Assembly (NCBI RefSeq): GCF_027497355.1
Contig: NZ_CP114909.1
Location: 4,979,001-5,043,000 of the forward strand
Length of the DNA: 64,000 nt
Reading direction: 5' to 3'
Origin: Micromonospora sp. WMMA1947
GTDB taxonomy: Bacteria > Actinomycetota > Actinomycetes > Mycobacteriales > Micromonosporaceae
Shown here piece by piece: positions 8,228-17,271 of this stretch. The notes beneath the pieces are model-generated. The model did no database searches. It had not been told where the DNA came from and saw only the letters and a program-made list of their open reading frames with translations. Numbering within the stretch: position 1 is the stretch's first letter; each line of letters opens with the position of its first letter. A program made the position numbers and the translations under genes.

Positions 8228-11200
8228 ATGGGGTTCAAGACGTTCATCCAGGGGTGGCCGGTCTACCGGCAACTCACCGGCACCGACCCGCTCGGTCGCG
8301 GCGCCGCCGCCCAGTCGGCGCGCTCCGCCGAGTTGGCCCCCCGCACCGAGACCGCCGACGGCATGGCCCGCTCGGTCTGCCCGTACTGCGCGGTCGGCTG
8401 CGGGCAGCGGGTCTTCCACTCCGGCGGCAAGGTCACCCAGATCGAGGGCGACCCGGACAGCCCGATCTCGCGCGGCCGGCTCTGCCCGAAGGGCTCGGCC
8501 AGCAAGAGCCTGGTGACCAGCCCGCTGCGCCCGACCACGGTCCGCTACCGCCGGCCGTACGCGACCGAGTGGGAAGACCTCGACCTCGACGTCGCGCTCG
8601 ACATGATCGCCGACCGCATCCTCGCCGCCCGCGCGGAGACCTGGGAGGACGTCGACGACGAGGGCCGCCCGCTGAACCGGACGCTGGGCATCTCCAGCCT
8701 CGGCGGCGCGACGCTGGACAACGAGGAGAACTACCTCATCAAGAAGCTGTTCACGGCGATGGGGGCACTCCAGATCGAGAACCAGGCCCGTATTTGACAC
8801 TCCGCCACCGTCCCCGGTCTGGGGACCAGCTTCGGTCGCGGCGGGGCGACGGACTTCCAGCAGGACCTCGTCAACGCTGACGTCATCGTCATCCAGGGCT
8901 CGAACATGGCCGAGGCCCACCCGGTGGGCTTCCAGTGGGTGATGGAGGCGAAGAAGCGCGGCGCGAAGGTCTTCCACGTGGACCCGCGGTTCACGCGTAC
9001 CAGCGCGCTCGCCGACACGTACCTGCCGATCCGTGCGGGCACGGACATCGCGCTGCTCGGCGGCGTGGTGCGCTACATCCTGGAGAACGAGCTGGACTTC
9101 CGGGAGTACGTGCTGGCGTACACCAACGCGGCCAACATCGTCAGTGAGCAGTTCGCCGACACCGAGGACCTGGACGGCCTGTTCTCCGGCTACAACCCGG
9201 ACACCGGCTCGTACGACCACACGAGCTGGCAGTACGAGGGCCAGGAGGACAGCGCCCGGATCCGGGGCACCGGCAAGGAACGTGACTCGGCCTCCGGGCT
9301 GGAGCACGAGTCGCACGGCGAGCCGGTGCCGCCGCAGGCGCCACGGGACGAGACGTTGCAGCATCCGCGCTGCGTCTACCAGATCCTGAAGCGGCACTTC
9401 GCCCGCTACACCCCGGAGATGGTGGCCCGGGTGTGCGGCATCCCGGAGGAGAAGTTCCTGGAGCTGGCGCGCGCCTGGACGGAGAACTCGGGCCGGGAAC
9501 GCACCGGCGCGCTCGTCTACTCCGTCGGCTGGACCCAGCACAGCGTCGGCGTGCAGTACATCCGCACCGGCTCGATCATCCAGACGCTGCTGGGCAACAT
9601 GGGCCGCCCGGGTGGTGGCATCCTGGCGCTGCGCGGGCACGCCAGCATCCAGGGCTCCACCGACATCCCGACGCTGTTCAACCTGCTGCCCGGCTACCTG
9701 CCGATGCCGCACCACGCCGACCACCCGACGTTCGACGAGTGGGTGGACAGCATCCGGCGCCCGGGCCAGAAGGGCTTCTGGGGCAACTCGCGTGCGTTCG
9801 CGGCGAGCCTGCTGAAGGCGTACTGGGGTGACGCGGCGACGCCGGAGAACGACTTCTGCTACGGCTACATGCCCCGGATGACCGGCGACCACGGCACGTA
9901 CCAGCAGGTCCTGAACATGATCGACGGCAAGGTGAAGGGCTACTTCCTGCTCGGCCAGAACCCGGCGGTCGGCTCGGCGCACGGCCGGGCCCAGCGTCTC
10001 GGCATGGCCAACCTCGACTGGCTCGTCGTCCGCGACCTGTTCATGATCGAGAGCGCCACGTTCTGGAAGAACAGCCCGGAGGTCGCCACCGGCGAGATCG
10101 TGCCGGAGGAGTGCCGCACCGAGGTGTTCTTCCTGCCGGCGGCCTCGCACGTGGAGAAGGAGGGCACGTTCACGCAGACGCAGCGGCTGCTGCAGTGGCG
10201 AGAGAAGGCCGTCGACCCGCCGGGCGACGCCCGCTCCGAGCTGTGGTTCTTCTACCACCTGGGCCGCGTGCTGCGGGAGAAGCTGGCCGGCTCCACCGAG
10301 CGTCGCGACCGCGCGCTGCTGGACCTGGCCTGGGACTACCCCACGCACGGTCCGCACGCGGAGCCGAGCGCCGAGGCGGTGCTGAAGGAGATCAACGGGT
10401 ACGAGGTGGCCACCGGTCGCCCGCTCAACGCGTTCGGCGAGGCCCGCGACGACGGCTCCACGGCGATCGGCTGCTGGATCTACTCCGGCGTCTACGCCGA
10501 CGGGGTGAACCAGGCGGCCCGCCGCCGGTCCCGGCACGAGCAGGACTGGGTGGCGGCCGAGTGGGGCTGGGCGTGGCCGGCGAACCGCCGCACGCTGTAC
10601 AACCGCGCCTCCGCCGACCCGGAGGGCCGGCCGTGGAGCGAGCGCAAGAAGTACGTCTGGTGGGACCCGGAGGCCGGCGAGTGGACCGGCTACGACGTGC
10701 CGGACTTCGAGAAGACGAAGCCGCCGTCGTACCGGCCGCCCGAGGGTGCCTCCGGTCCGGCCGGGCTCGCCGGTGACGACGCGTTCGTCATGCAGGGCGA
10801 CGGCAAGGCGTGGCTGTACGCGCCGACCGGTGTCCTGGACGGCCCGCTGCCGACGCACTACGAGCCGGCCGAGTCGCCGATGCGCAACCCGCTCTACGGT
10901 CAGCAGGCCAACCCGACCCGCAAGATCTACGAGCACCCGGTCAACCGGATGAACCCGAGCCCGCCGGAGCCGCACAGCCAGGTCTTCCCGTACGTGTTCA
11001 CGGTCAGCCGCCTCACCGAGCACCACACGGCCGGTGGGATGAGCCGTACCGTGCCGCGCCTGGCGGAGCTGCAACCGGAGATGTTCGTCGAGGTGTCCCC
11101 GGAACTGGCCGGCGAGATCGGCCTGGACCACCTGGGCTGGGCGCACCTGATCAGCGGCCGCGCGGTGATCGAGGCGCGGGTGCTGGTCACCGACCGGCTC

Positions 11201-11551
11201 ACCCCGCTGCGGGTGGACGGCCGGATCATCCACCAGGTCTGGCTGCCGTACCACTTCGGCACCGAGGGTCTGGTCACCGGCGACTCGGCGAACGACCTGT
11301 TCGGCATCACGCTGGACCCGAACGTCCTCATCCAGGAGAGCAAGGTCGGCACCTGCGACATCCGGCCCGGCCGTCGTCCCACCGGCCCGCCGCTGCTCGA
11401 CCTGGTCGGCGACTACCAGCGGCGGGCCGGGATGACGCCGGACCGGAAGATCCCCGTGGTGACCACCGACGCCGGCGGCGGGGACGACGCCGCCGGCAGC
11501 ACCGACGAGCGGTCGCCCGCCGCGCACCAGGACGGGGAACCGGATGCCTGA
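8228..11551 (+). CDS. fdhA: Formate dehydrogenase alpha subunit, selenocysteine-containing (TGA 8795-8797 read as Sec)
   Basis: One 1107-residue protein if the in-frame TGA is read as selenocysteine (residue 190). It oxidises formate to CO2 at a molybdopterin (Mo or W bis-MGD) centre. The N-terminal 4Fe-4S ligands are Cys51, Cys54, Cys58 (CPYCAVGC) and Cys86 (CPKG). The Sec site reads NQARI-U-HSATVPGLGTSFGRG, collinear with E. coli FdnG and FdhF around their Sec residue. AEAHPVGFQWVMEAK and VDPRFTRTSA follow at family spacing. The C-terminal molybdopterin dinucleotide-binding domain ends near residue 1060, with an acidic tail after it. No twin-arginine signal precedes Cys51, unlike FdnG, so the subunit is probably cytoplasmic. 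The stop overlaps fdhB by 8 bases. Confidence 0.93.
8795..8826 (+). promoter_or_regulatory. SECIS-like hairpin with the Sec UGA codon
   Basis: Starting 12 bases after the UGA (8795-8797), GTCCCC (8810-8815) pairs with GGGGAC (8821-8826) around the loop GGTCT. The bacterial SECIS of E. coli fdhF has the same GGUCU apical loop, which SelB domain IV binds, at a similar distance from the UGA. Together with tRNA-Sec, selA and selB downstream this makes UGA recoding very likely. Confidence 0.85.
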
Positions 11552-12587
11552 CGCCAACAGCCTGTACGGCCCGCTCGACCCGGCCCCGGACGCGGGCTGG
11601 GTCGACGCGCCGCCCCGGATGGGCTTCTTCACCGACACCAGCGTCTGCATCGGCTGCAAGGCGTGCGAGGTGGCCTGCAAGGAGTGGAACGGCGTCCCGG
11701 ACTCCGGTTTCGACCTGCTCGGCATGTCGTACGACAACACCGGCGCGCTGACCGCGAACTCGTGGCGGCACGTCGCGTTCATCGAGCAGCCCCGCCCGGC
11801 CGGGCACCGCACGCCGCCGTTCGCCGGCGACCCGACCGGCCCGGCGGTCAGCCCCGCGTCGGCGTCGGTCGGCGCGGGCACGGCCCCCGACACCGGTACG
11901 AACCCGGGCCTGCCGCCGGGACAGCCGGAGGCGGCGGCGCGGATGGCCGCCGGTCCGGAGTTCCTCGGCATGCCCGGCACCCAGCCGCCCGGGCGGGCCA
12001 CCGGCGTGGAGAGCCGCACCGACTTCCGCTGGCTGATGATGTCCGACGTGTGCAAGCACTGCACGCACGCGGCCTGCCTGGACGTGTGCCCGACCGGTTC
12101 GCTGTTCCGCACCGAGTTCGGCACGGTGGTGGTGCAGGAGGACATCTGCAACGGCTGCGGCTACTGCATCTCCGCCTGCCCGTACGGCGTGATCGACCAG
12201 CGCAAGGGTGACGGCCGGGCGTGGAAGTGCACGCTGTGCTACGACCGGATGGGCGCGGGCATGACACCCGCCTGCGCGCAGGCCTGCCCGACCGAGTCCA
12301 TCCAGTACGGCCCGCTCGACGAGCTGCGGGAACGCGCCGCCACGCGGGTCGCCGCGCTGCACGAGCGGGGTGTGCCGGAGGCACGTCTCTACGGCCACGA
12401 CCCGACCGACGGCGTGGGCGGGGACGGCGCGTTCTTCCTGCTGCTCGACGAGCCGGAGGTCTACGGGCTGCCGCCGGACCCGGTGGTCACCACCCGGGAC
12501 CTGCCGAAGATGTGGAAGCGGGCCGGGCTGGCCGCGCTGACCATGGCGGCGGCCGCCGTCGCCGCGTTCGTCGGAGGATCGTCGTGA
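11544..12587 (+). CDS. fdhB: Formate dehydrogenase beta subunit (four 4Fe-4S ferredoxin-type)
   Basis: A 347-aa electron-transfer subunit. Four cysteine clusters are seen in order: CIGCKACEVAC, CKHCTHAACLDVC, CNGCGYCISAC and CTLCYDRMGAGMTPAC plus AQAC. That suits four 4Fe-4S clusters, as in FdnH. A Pro/Gly/Ala-rich insertion of about 60 residues separates the first two clusters. The C-terminus has one hydrophobic segment (LAALTMAAAAVAAFVGG) that could anchor it to the membrane. The start lies inside the end of fdhA and the stop overlaps the next start as GTGA, so the three subunits are co-translated. Confidence 0.92.
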   Translation: MPDANSLYGPLDPAPDAGWVDAPPRMGFFTDTSVCIGCKACEVACKEWNGVPDSGFDLLGMSYDNTGALTANSWRHVAFIEQPRPAGHRTPPFAGDPTGPAVSPASASVGAGTAPDTGTNPGLPPGQPEAAARMAAGPEFLGMPGTQPPGRATGVESRTDFRWLMMSDVCKHCTHAACLDVCPTGSLFRTEFGTVVVQEDICNGCGYCISACPYGVIDQRKGDGRAWKCTLCYDRMGAGMTPACAQACPTESIQYGPLDELRERAATRVAALHERGVPEARLYGHDPTDGVGGDGAFFLLLDEPEVYGLPPDPVVTTRDLPKMWKRAGLAALTMAAAAVAAFVGGSS

Positions 12588-13804
12588 GCCCGGACCGCCC
12601 GGTCGGTGACCTGTTCCGCCGTTTCCGCGAGCGCCTGTCCGCCGAACGCCCCGCCGGGCCGCACGGCGGTCTCGAGCGGCTGAGCGCGGGCCGCGGCAGC
12701 GCCGCCGAGCGGGAGAACGGCAGCCGGGCCACCGCGCCCGGTCCCGGGATGGGCCGCACCGACGCGGGCTCCCGCGACGCCGGCCTGCCCCCGCACCCGC
12801 CCCGCGACGCGGCACCCCGCCGACGCCGCGGCAAGGGCGGCAAGGGCGGCGGGGAGCAGCTCACCGTGCCGCCGGCCGAGTTCACCTCCTACTACGGCCG
12901 ACCCGTCCTCAAGCCGCCGGTGTGGCGGTGGGACATCGCCGCGTACCTGTTCACCGGCGGCCTCGCCGCCGGCTCGTCGCTGCTGGCCGCGGGCGGGCAG
13001 CTCACCGGCCGCCCGGCGTTGCGCCGCGCCGGCCGGGTCGCCGCGCTGGCCGGGGTCGGCGCGAGCACCTACTTCCTGATCAACGACCTGGGCCGGCCGT
13101 CGCGCTTCCACCACATGCTGCGGGTGGCGAAGGTGACCTCGCCGATGTCGGTGGGCACCTGGATCCTCAGCGTGTTCGGCCCGGCCGCCGGGGCCGCCGC
13201 GGTCGCCGAGGTGGCCCCGCTGCTGCCCGAGCACGGCGTGCTGGGGCTCGGCCGCCGGCTGCTGCCCCCGGCCGGGCACGCCGCCGGTGTGGTCGCCGCC
13301 GTCACCGCGCCGGCGCTCGCCACGTACACCGGGGTGCTGCTGGCGGACACGGCGGTGCCGTCGTGGCACGAGGCGTACCCGGAACTGCCCGCCATCTTCG
13401 CGGGCAGCGCGCTGGCCAGCGGTGCCGGTGTAGGGCTGGTGGCCGCGCCCTGCGCGCAGGCCGGCCCGGCGCGGCGTCTCGCGGTCGCGGGCGCGGCGAT
13501 GGAGCTGTGGGGTTCGCACCGGGTGGAGAACCGGCTCGGGCTGCTCAGCGAGCCCTACACGCAGGGCACACCCGGCAAGCTGCTGCGCGCGGGCCGCGCG
13601 CTGACCGCCGCCGGTGTGGTCGGCGCGCTGGTCGGTCGCCGCAGCCGGGTGCTGTCCGCGCTGTCCGGCGGCGCGCTGATCGCCGCGTCGGTGTGCACCC
13701 GGTTCGGGATCTTCCACGGCGGCGTCGCCTCGGCACGCGATCCGCGGTACACGGTGGTGCCGCAGCGCGAACGCGCCGACCGGCGGGCCGCCGACCAGGT
13801 CTGA
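12584..13804 (+). CDS. NrfD/PsrC-type membrane subunit of formate dehydrogenase
   Basis: A 406-aa protein. A cytoplasmic Arg/Gly-rich N-terminus of about 110 residues is followed by roughly eight hydrophobic helices. Family features include WDIAAYLFTGGLAAGSSLLAAGG, LINDLGRPSRFHHMLRV and the MSVGTWIL block. NrfD-type subunits pass electrons to menaquinone, replacing the cytochrome b gamma subunit of FdnGHI. GTG 12584 overlaps the fdhB stop and GGAGGATC precedes it. No haem ligands are expected in this family. Confidence 0.85.
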   Translation: MSPDRPVGDLFRRFRERLSAERPAGPHGGLERLSAGRGSAAERENGSRATAPGPGMGRTDAGSRDAGLPPHPPRDAAPRRRRGKGGKGGGEQLTVPPAEFTSYYGRPVLKPPVWRWDIAAYLFTGGLAAGSSLLAAGGQLTGRPALRRAGRVAALAGVGASTYFLINDLGRPSRFHHMLRVAKVTSPMSVGTWILSVFGPAAGAAAVAEVAPLLPEHGVLGLGRRLLPPAGHAAGVVAAVTAPALATYTGVLLADTAVPSWHEAYPELPAIFAGSALASGAGVGLVAAPCAQAGPARRLAVAGAAMELWGSHRVENRLGLLSEPYTQGTPGKLLRAGRALTAAGVVGALVGRRSRVLSALSGGALIAASVCTRFGIFHGGVASARDPRYTVVPQRERADRRAADQV

Positions 13805-13849
13805 CACCTCCCCGGGCGGCCGCGCGGCGGCTGTGGTTGACTGCTGCGT

Positions 13850-13945
13850 GGAGGCGTTCAGGCGGCTGGTGCCCCTCCCGGTCTTCAAAACCGGTGTGGT
13901 CCGGGACCCGGGCCAGGCGGGTTCGATTCCCGTCCGTCTCCGCCA
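13850..13945 (+). tRNA. selC: tRNA-Sec (anticodon TCA)
   Basis: A 96-base tRNA with an encoded CCA end (13943-13945). The anticodon stem CCGGT/ACCGG closes the loop CTTCAAA with anticodon TCA at 13885-13887. A long variable arm built on GGTCCGGGACC follows, then the T arm GCGGG-TTCGATT-CCCGT. The acceptor strands GGAGGCG and CGTCTCC pair over seven bp with one G-U; the eighth pair expected in bacterial tRNA-Sec is a T-C mismatch. Length, anticodon and variable arm identify it as tRNA-Sec. It lies 22 bases upstream of selA. Confidence 0.93.
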
Positions 13946-13967
13946 AACCGTTCCCGGGAGTGCACCG

Positions 13968-15260
13968 ATGCGTGAGGTCGACCCGCGACGGCGGGTGCCG
14001 CGCACCGACGCGCTGCTCGCCGACCCCGCGCTGGCCGCCGCCGCCGCGACGCTCGGCCGCGACCGGGTCAAGGCCGCGATCGTCCGCGCGCAGGACCGCG
14101 CCCGCCGGGGCGAGCTGACCCCCGATCAGGTACGCGACGCGGCGCTCGCCGACCTGCCCGGCCGTACGCCACGCGCGGTGCTCAACGCCACCGGTGTCGT
14201 GCTGCACACCAACCTGGGCCGCGCCCCGCTCGCCCCGTCGGCGGTGGACGCGCTGGTCGCCGCCGCCGGGCACACCGACGTGGAGCTGGACCTGCGGACC
14301 GGGCGGCGGGCCCGGCGCGGCCGGGAGGCGCTGGACGCGCTCGCCGCCGCGGTGCCCGACGCCGGGGCGGTGCACGTGGTGAACAACGGCGCGGCGGCGC
14401 TGGTGCTGGCCGCGACCGCGCTGGCCGCCGGCCGGGAGATCGTGGTGAGCCGCGGTGAGCTGGTCGAGATCGGCGACGGGTTCCGCCTGCCCGACCTGCT
14501 GGCCAGCACCGGCGCGCGGCTGCGCGAGGTGGGCACCACCAACCGCACCACCCGCGCCGACTACGAGGCGGCGATCGGCGAGCGGACCGGCTTCGTGCTC
14601 AAGGTGCACCCGTCGAACTTCGTGGTCTCCGGCTTCACGTCGGCGGTGCCGGTGGCCGAGCTGGCCACGCTCGGCGTACCGGTGGTGGTCGACATCGGGT
14701 CCGGGCTGCTCGCGCCGGACCCGCTGCTGCCCGCCGAGCCGGACGCCGCCACCACACTGCGCGCGGGCGCGCACCTCGTCACCGCCAGCGGCGACAAGCT
14801 GCTCGGCGGACCGCAGGCCGGTCTGCTGCTCGGCGACGCCGACCTGGTGCAGCGGCTGCGCCGGCACCCGCTCGCGCGGGCGCTGCGGGTCGACAAGCTC
14901 ACCCTCTCCGCGCTCGCCGCCACCCTGTACGCGCCCACCACACCCACCCGGGACGCGCTGCACGCCGACCCGGTCCGGCTGCGGGACCGGCTGGAGCGGC
15001 TGCGGGACCGGCTCGGCGAAGACGGCTGCAAGGCCGAGGTGGTGCCCAGCGCCGCGGTGGTCGGCGGCGGCGGGGCGCCTGGCGTGGAGCTGGACTCGTG
15101 GGCGCTGAGCCTGCCCGAGCGGTACGCCGAGCCGCTGCGCACCGGCGAGCCGGCGGTCCTCGGGCGGGTGCTGCAGGGCCGGCTGCTGCTGGACCTGCGC
15201 GCCGTGCCGGAGGACGCCGACGACCGGGTCCGCGCGGCCGTGCTGAGCGTGGAGGACTGA
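13968..15260 (+). CDS. selA: L-seryl-tRNA(Sec) selenium transferase
   Basis: A 430-aa PLP enzyme that converts Ser-tRNA(Sec) to Sec-tRNA(Sec) using selenophosphate. Family blocks are clear: VLNATGVVLHTNLGRAPL, VNNGAAALVLA, SRGELVEIGDGFRLP, EVGTTNRT, and SGDKLLGGPQAGLL with the PLP lysine. The length is normal for bacterial SelA. ATG 13968 is chosen because the upstream open frame is the tRNA-Sec gene itself. selB follows after five bases, so tRNA-Sec, selA and selB form one unit behind the formate dehydrogenase genes. Confidence 0.95.
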   Translation: MREVDPRRRVPRTDALLADPALAAAAATLGRDRVKAAIVRAQDRARRGELTPDQVRDAALADLPGRTPRAVLNATGVVLHTNLGRAPLAPSAVDALVAAAGHTDVELDLRTGRRARRGREALDALAAAVPDAGAVHVVNNGAAALVLAATALAAGREIVVSRGELVEIGDGFRLPDLLASTGARLREVGTTNRTTRADYEAAIGERTGFVLKVHPSNFVVSGFTSAVPVAELATLGVPVVVDIGSGLLAPDPLLPAEPDAATTLRAGAHLVTASGDKLLGGPQAGLLLGDADLVQRLRRHPLARALRVDKLTLSALAATLYAPTTPTRDALHADPVRLRDRLERLRDRLGEDGCKAEVVPSAAVVGGGGAPGVELDSWALSLPERYAEPLRTGEPAVLGRVLQGRLLLDLRAVPEDADDRVRAAVLSVED

Positions 15261-15265
15261 CCGGC

Positions 15266-17029
15266 ATGTGGGTGGTGGCGACCGCCGGGCACGTCGACCA
15301 CGGCAAGTCGACGCTGGTGCGGGCGCTGACCGGGATGGAACCGGACCGGTGGGCGGAGGAACGCCGCCGCGGCATGACCATCGACCTCGGCTTCGCCTGG
15401 ACCACACTGCCGTCCGGCGGCACGATCGCCTTCGTCGACGTACCCGGGCACGAGCGGTTCGTGCCGAACATGCTCGCCGGTGTCGGCCCGGTCCCGGCCG
15501 CGCTGATCGTCGTGGCCGCCGACGAGGGCTGGATGCCGCAGTCCGCCGAGCACCTGGCCGCGCTGGACGCGCTGGGTGTGTCGTACGGGCTGCTCGCGGT
15601 CACCCGCGCGGACCTGGCCGACCCCGGGCCGGCGACGGCACGCGCCCGCAAGGAGATCGCCGCGACCTCGCTCGGTGAGGTGGAGGCGGTGCCCGTCTCC
15701 GCGGTCACCGGCGCCGGGCTGCCCGAGCTGCGCGCCGCCCTGGACCGCCTGACCGCCCGGCTGCCCGGCCCGGCCGCCGACGCGCCGGTGCGGCTCTGGG
15801 TGGACCGCGCGTTCACCGTGCGCGGCAGCGGCACGGTGGTCACCGGCACGCTCGGCGGTGGCCGGCTGCGCGTCGGCGACGAGCTGGAACTGGCCGCCAC
15901 CGGGGAGACGGTGCGGGTACGCGGACTGCACTCCCTCGGTGTCGCGCATGCCGAGGTCGAGGCGGTGGCCCGGGTCGCGGTGAACCTGCGCGGCCTGTCC
16001 CGGGACCGGGTCGGGCGCGGCGACGCGCTGCTCACCCCGGGCCGGTTCGGGCGCACCGACCTGCTCGACGTGCGGCTGTCCGGCGACCCGGCCGCCGACC
16101 TCCCGGCCACGCTCACCCTGCACGCCGGTTCGGCGGCGGTGCCCGCCCGGGTCCGGCCGCTGGGCCCGGACACGGTACGGCTGCGCCTGGACCGCCCGCT
16201 GCCGCTGCTGATCGGGGACCGGGCGCTGCTGCGCGACCCCGGCCGGCACCACGTCGCGGGCGGCGTGACAGTGCTGGACGTGGACCCGCCGCCGCTGCGC
16301 CGCCGGGGTGCGGCGGCCGCCCGTGCCGCGGTGCTGGCCGGCCTGGACGGACGGCCGGACCTGGCCGGGGAGCTGCGCCGGCGGCGGCTCGTCCGCGCCG
16401 GTGACCTGACCCGGATGGGCGTGCCACCGACCGCGACCCCGGTGACCGGGCAGTGGCTGGCCGACCCCGAACACTGGCGGGACCTGGGCCGCCGCCTCAC
16501 CGAGGAGGTCACCCGGTACGCCGCCGAGCATCCGCTCGCCGCGGGCGTACCCGTCGACGTGCTGCGCCACCGCCTCGACCTGCCCGACCGTGCCCTGGTC
16601 ACGGCGCTGCTGCGCCCACCGCTGCGGCTGCGCGACGGCCTGGTCACCGCCGCCGGGCAGCACACCCTGCCGGACCCGGTGGCCCGGGCGGTGGACCGGG
16701 TCCGGGCCGAGTACGGCGACCGCCCGTTCCAGGCCCCCGAGGCGCACCACCTGGCCGACCTCGGACTGGGCCCCCGCGAGATCGGCGCCGCGGTACGCGC
16801 CGGCGCGCTGCTGAAGCTCGCCGAGAACGTGGTGCTGCTGCCCGGCGCCCCGGACGACGCGGTACGCGTGCTCGCCGGGCTGCCGCAGCCGTTCACGCTC
16901 AGCGCCGCCCGGCAGGCGCTCGGCACCACCCGCCGGGTGGCGGTGCCGCTGCTGGAACTGCTGGACCGGCGCGGCGCCACCCGGCGGCTGCCCGACGACG
17001 CCCGCGAGGTGGTCCGCCCGCCGGGCTGA
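15266..17029 (+). CDS. selB: Selenocysteine-specific elongation factor
   Basis: A 587-aa GTPase that carries Sec-tRNA(Sec) to the ribosome at SECIS-marked UGA codons. It begins MWVVATAGHVDHGKST (P-loop), then GMTIDLGFAW, DVPGHERFVPNML and VTRADL in the NKxD position. EF-Tu-like domains 2 and 3 follow (GSGTVVTGTL, RGLSRDRVGRGD). The C-terminal third is the winged-helix SECIS-binding domain. selD (selenophosphate synthase) is not in the window and must lie elsewhere. Confidence 0.95.
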   Translation: MWVVATAGHVDHGKSTLVRALTGMEPDRWAEERRRGMTIDLGFAWTTLPSGGTIAFVDVPGHERFVPNMLAGVGPVPAALIVVAADEGWMPQSAEHLAALDALGVSYGLLAVTRADLADPGPATARARKEIAATSLGEVEAVPVSAVTGAGLPELRAALDRLTARLPGPAADAPVRLWVDRAFTVRGSGTVVTGTLGGGRLRVGDELELAATGETVRVRGLHSLGVAHAEVEAVARVAVNLRGLSRDRVGRGDALLTPGRFGRTDLLDVRLSGDPAADLPATLTLHAGSAAVPARVRPLGPDTVRLRLDRPLPLLIGDRALLRDPGRHHVAGGVTVLDVDPPPLRRRGAAAARAAVLAGLDGRPDLAGELRRRRLVRAGDLTRMGVPPTATPVTGQWLADPEHWRDLGRRLTEEVTRYAAEHPLAAGVPVDVLRHRLDLPDRALVTALLRPPLRLRDGLVTAAGQHTLPDPVARAVDRVRAEYGDRPFQAPEAHHLADLGLGPREIGAAVRAGALLKLAENVVLLPGAPDDAVRVLAGLPQPFTLSAARQALGTTRRVAVPLLELLDRRGATRRLPDDAREVVRPPG

Positions 17030-17073
17030 GCCATCCGGCGCCACCGGCCCGAGCCGTCACCTACCGTGACGCC

Positions 17074-17271
17074 ATGGACCCTTCCGCAGTCTGGCGGGAC
17101 AAGAACCACAAGTGGCGGATCGAGGCGTACCGGGCACCGGACCTGCGGTTCGCCATCTACGCCACGAACGGCCCGACCGAGTCGGCGCCGCTGTGGCTGT
17201 TCGGGATGGCCGCGCTGGCCCGCTGGCTGATGACCCACGCGATCTCGCTGGACGACCTGGAGACGGACTGA
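17074..17271 (+). CDS. Small conserved hypothetical protein (65 aa)
   Basis: A 65-aa soluble protein, MDPSAVWRDKNHKWRIEAYRAP and so on, with a Trp/Arg-rich start and no recognised domain. TACCGT (17062-17067) six bases before the ATG marks a leaderless promoter. The stop and the ATG of the CBS-domain gene overlap by one base (TGATG), so the two are probably co-translated. No function can be assigned. Confidence 0.65.
   Translation: MDPSAVWRDKNHKWRIEAYRAPDLRFAIYATNGPTESAPLWLFGMAALARWLMTHAISLDDLETD

Noticed and set aside
8228..8797. Truncated formate dehydrogenase pseudogene ending at TGA 8795
   Set aside because: The sequence continues in the same frame with family motifs, the UGA sits exactly at the Sec position, and SECIS, tRNA-Sec, selA and selB are present.
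8183..12151. Very long minus-strand open frame (about 1300 codons) opposite the fdh genes
   Set aside because: It is antisense to fdhA/fdhB, rich in Arg/Val/Gly low-complexity sequence and has no recognisable domain. Long antisense frames are common in GC-rich DNA.
16453..17073. Longer version of the 65-aa protein starting within selB
   Set aside because: The upstream frame is an Arg/Pro-rich shadow of selB. A leaderless promoter fits ATG 17074.
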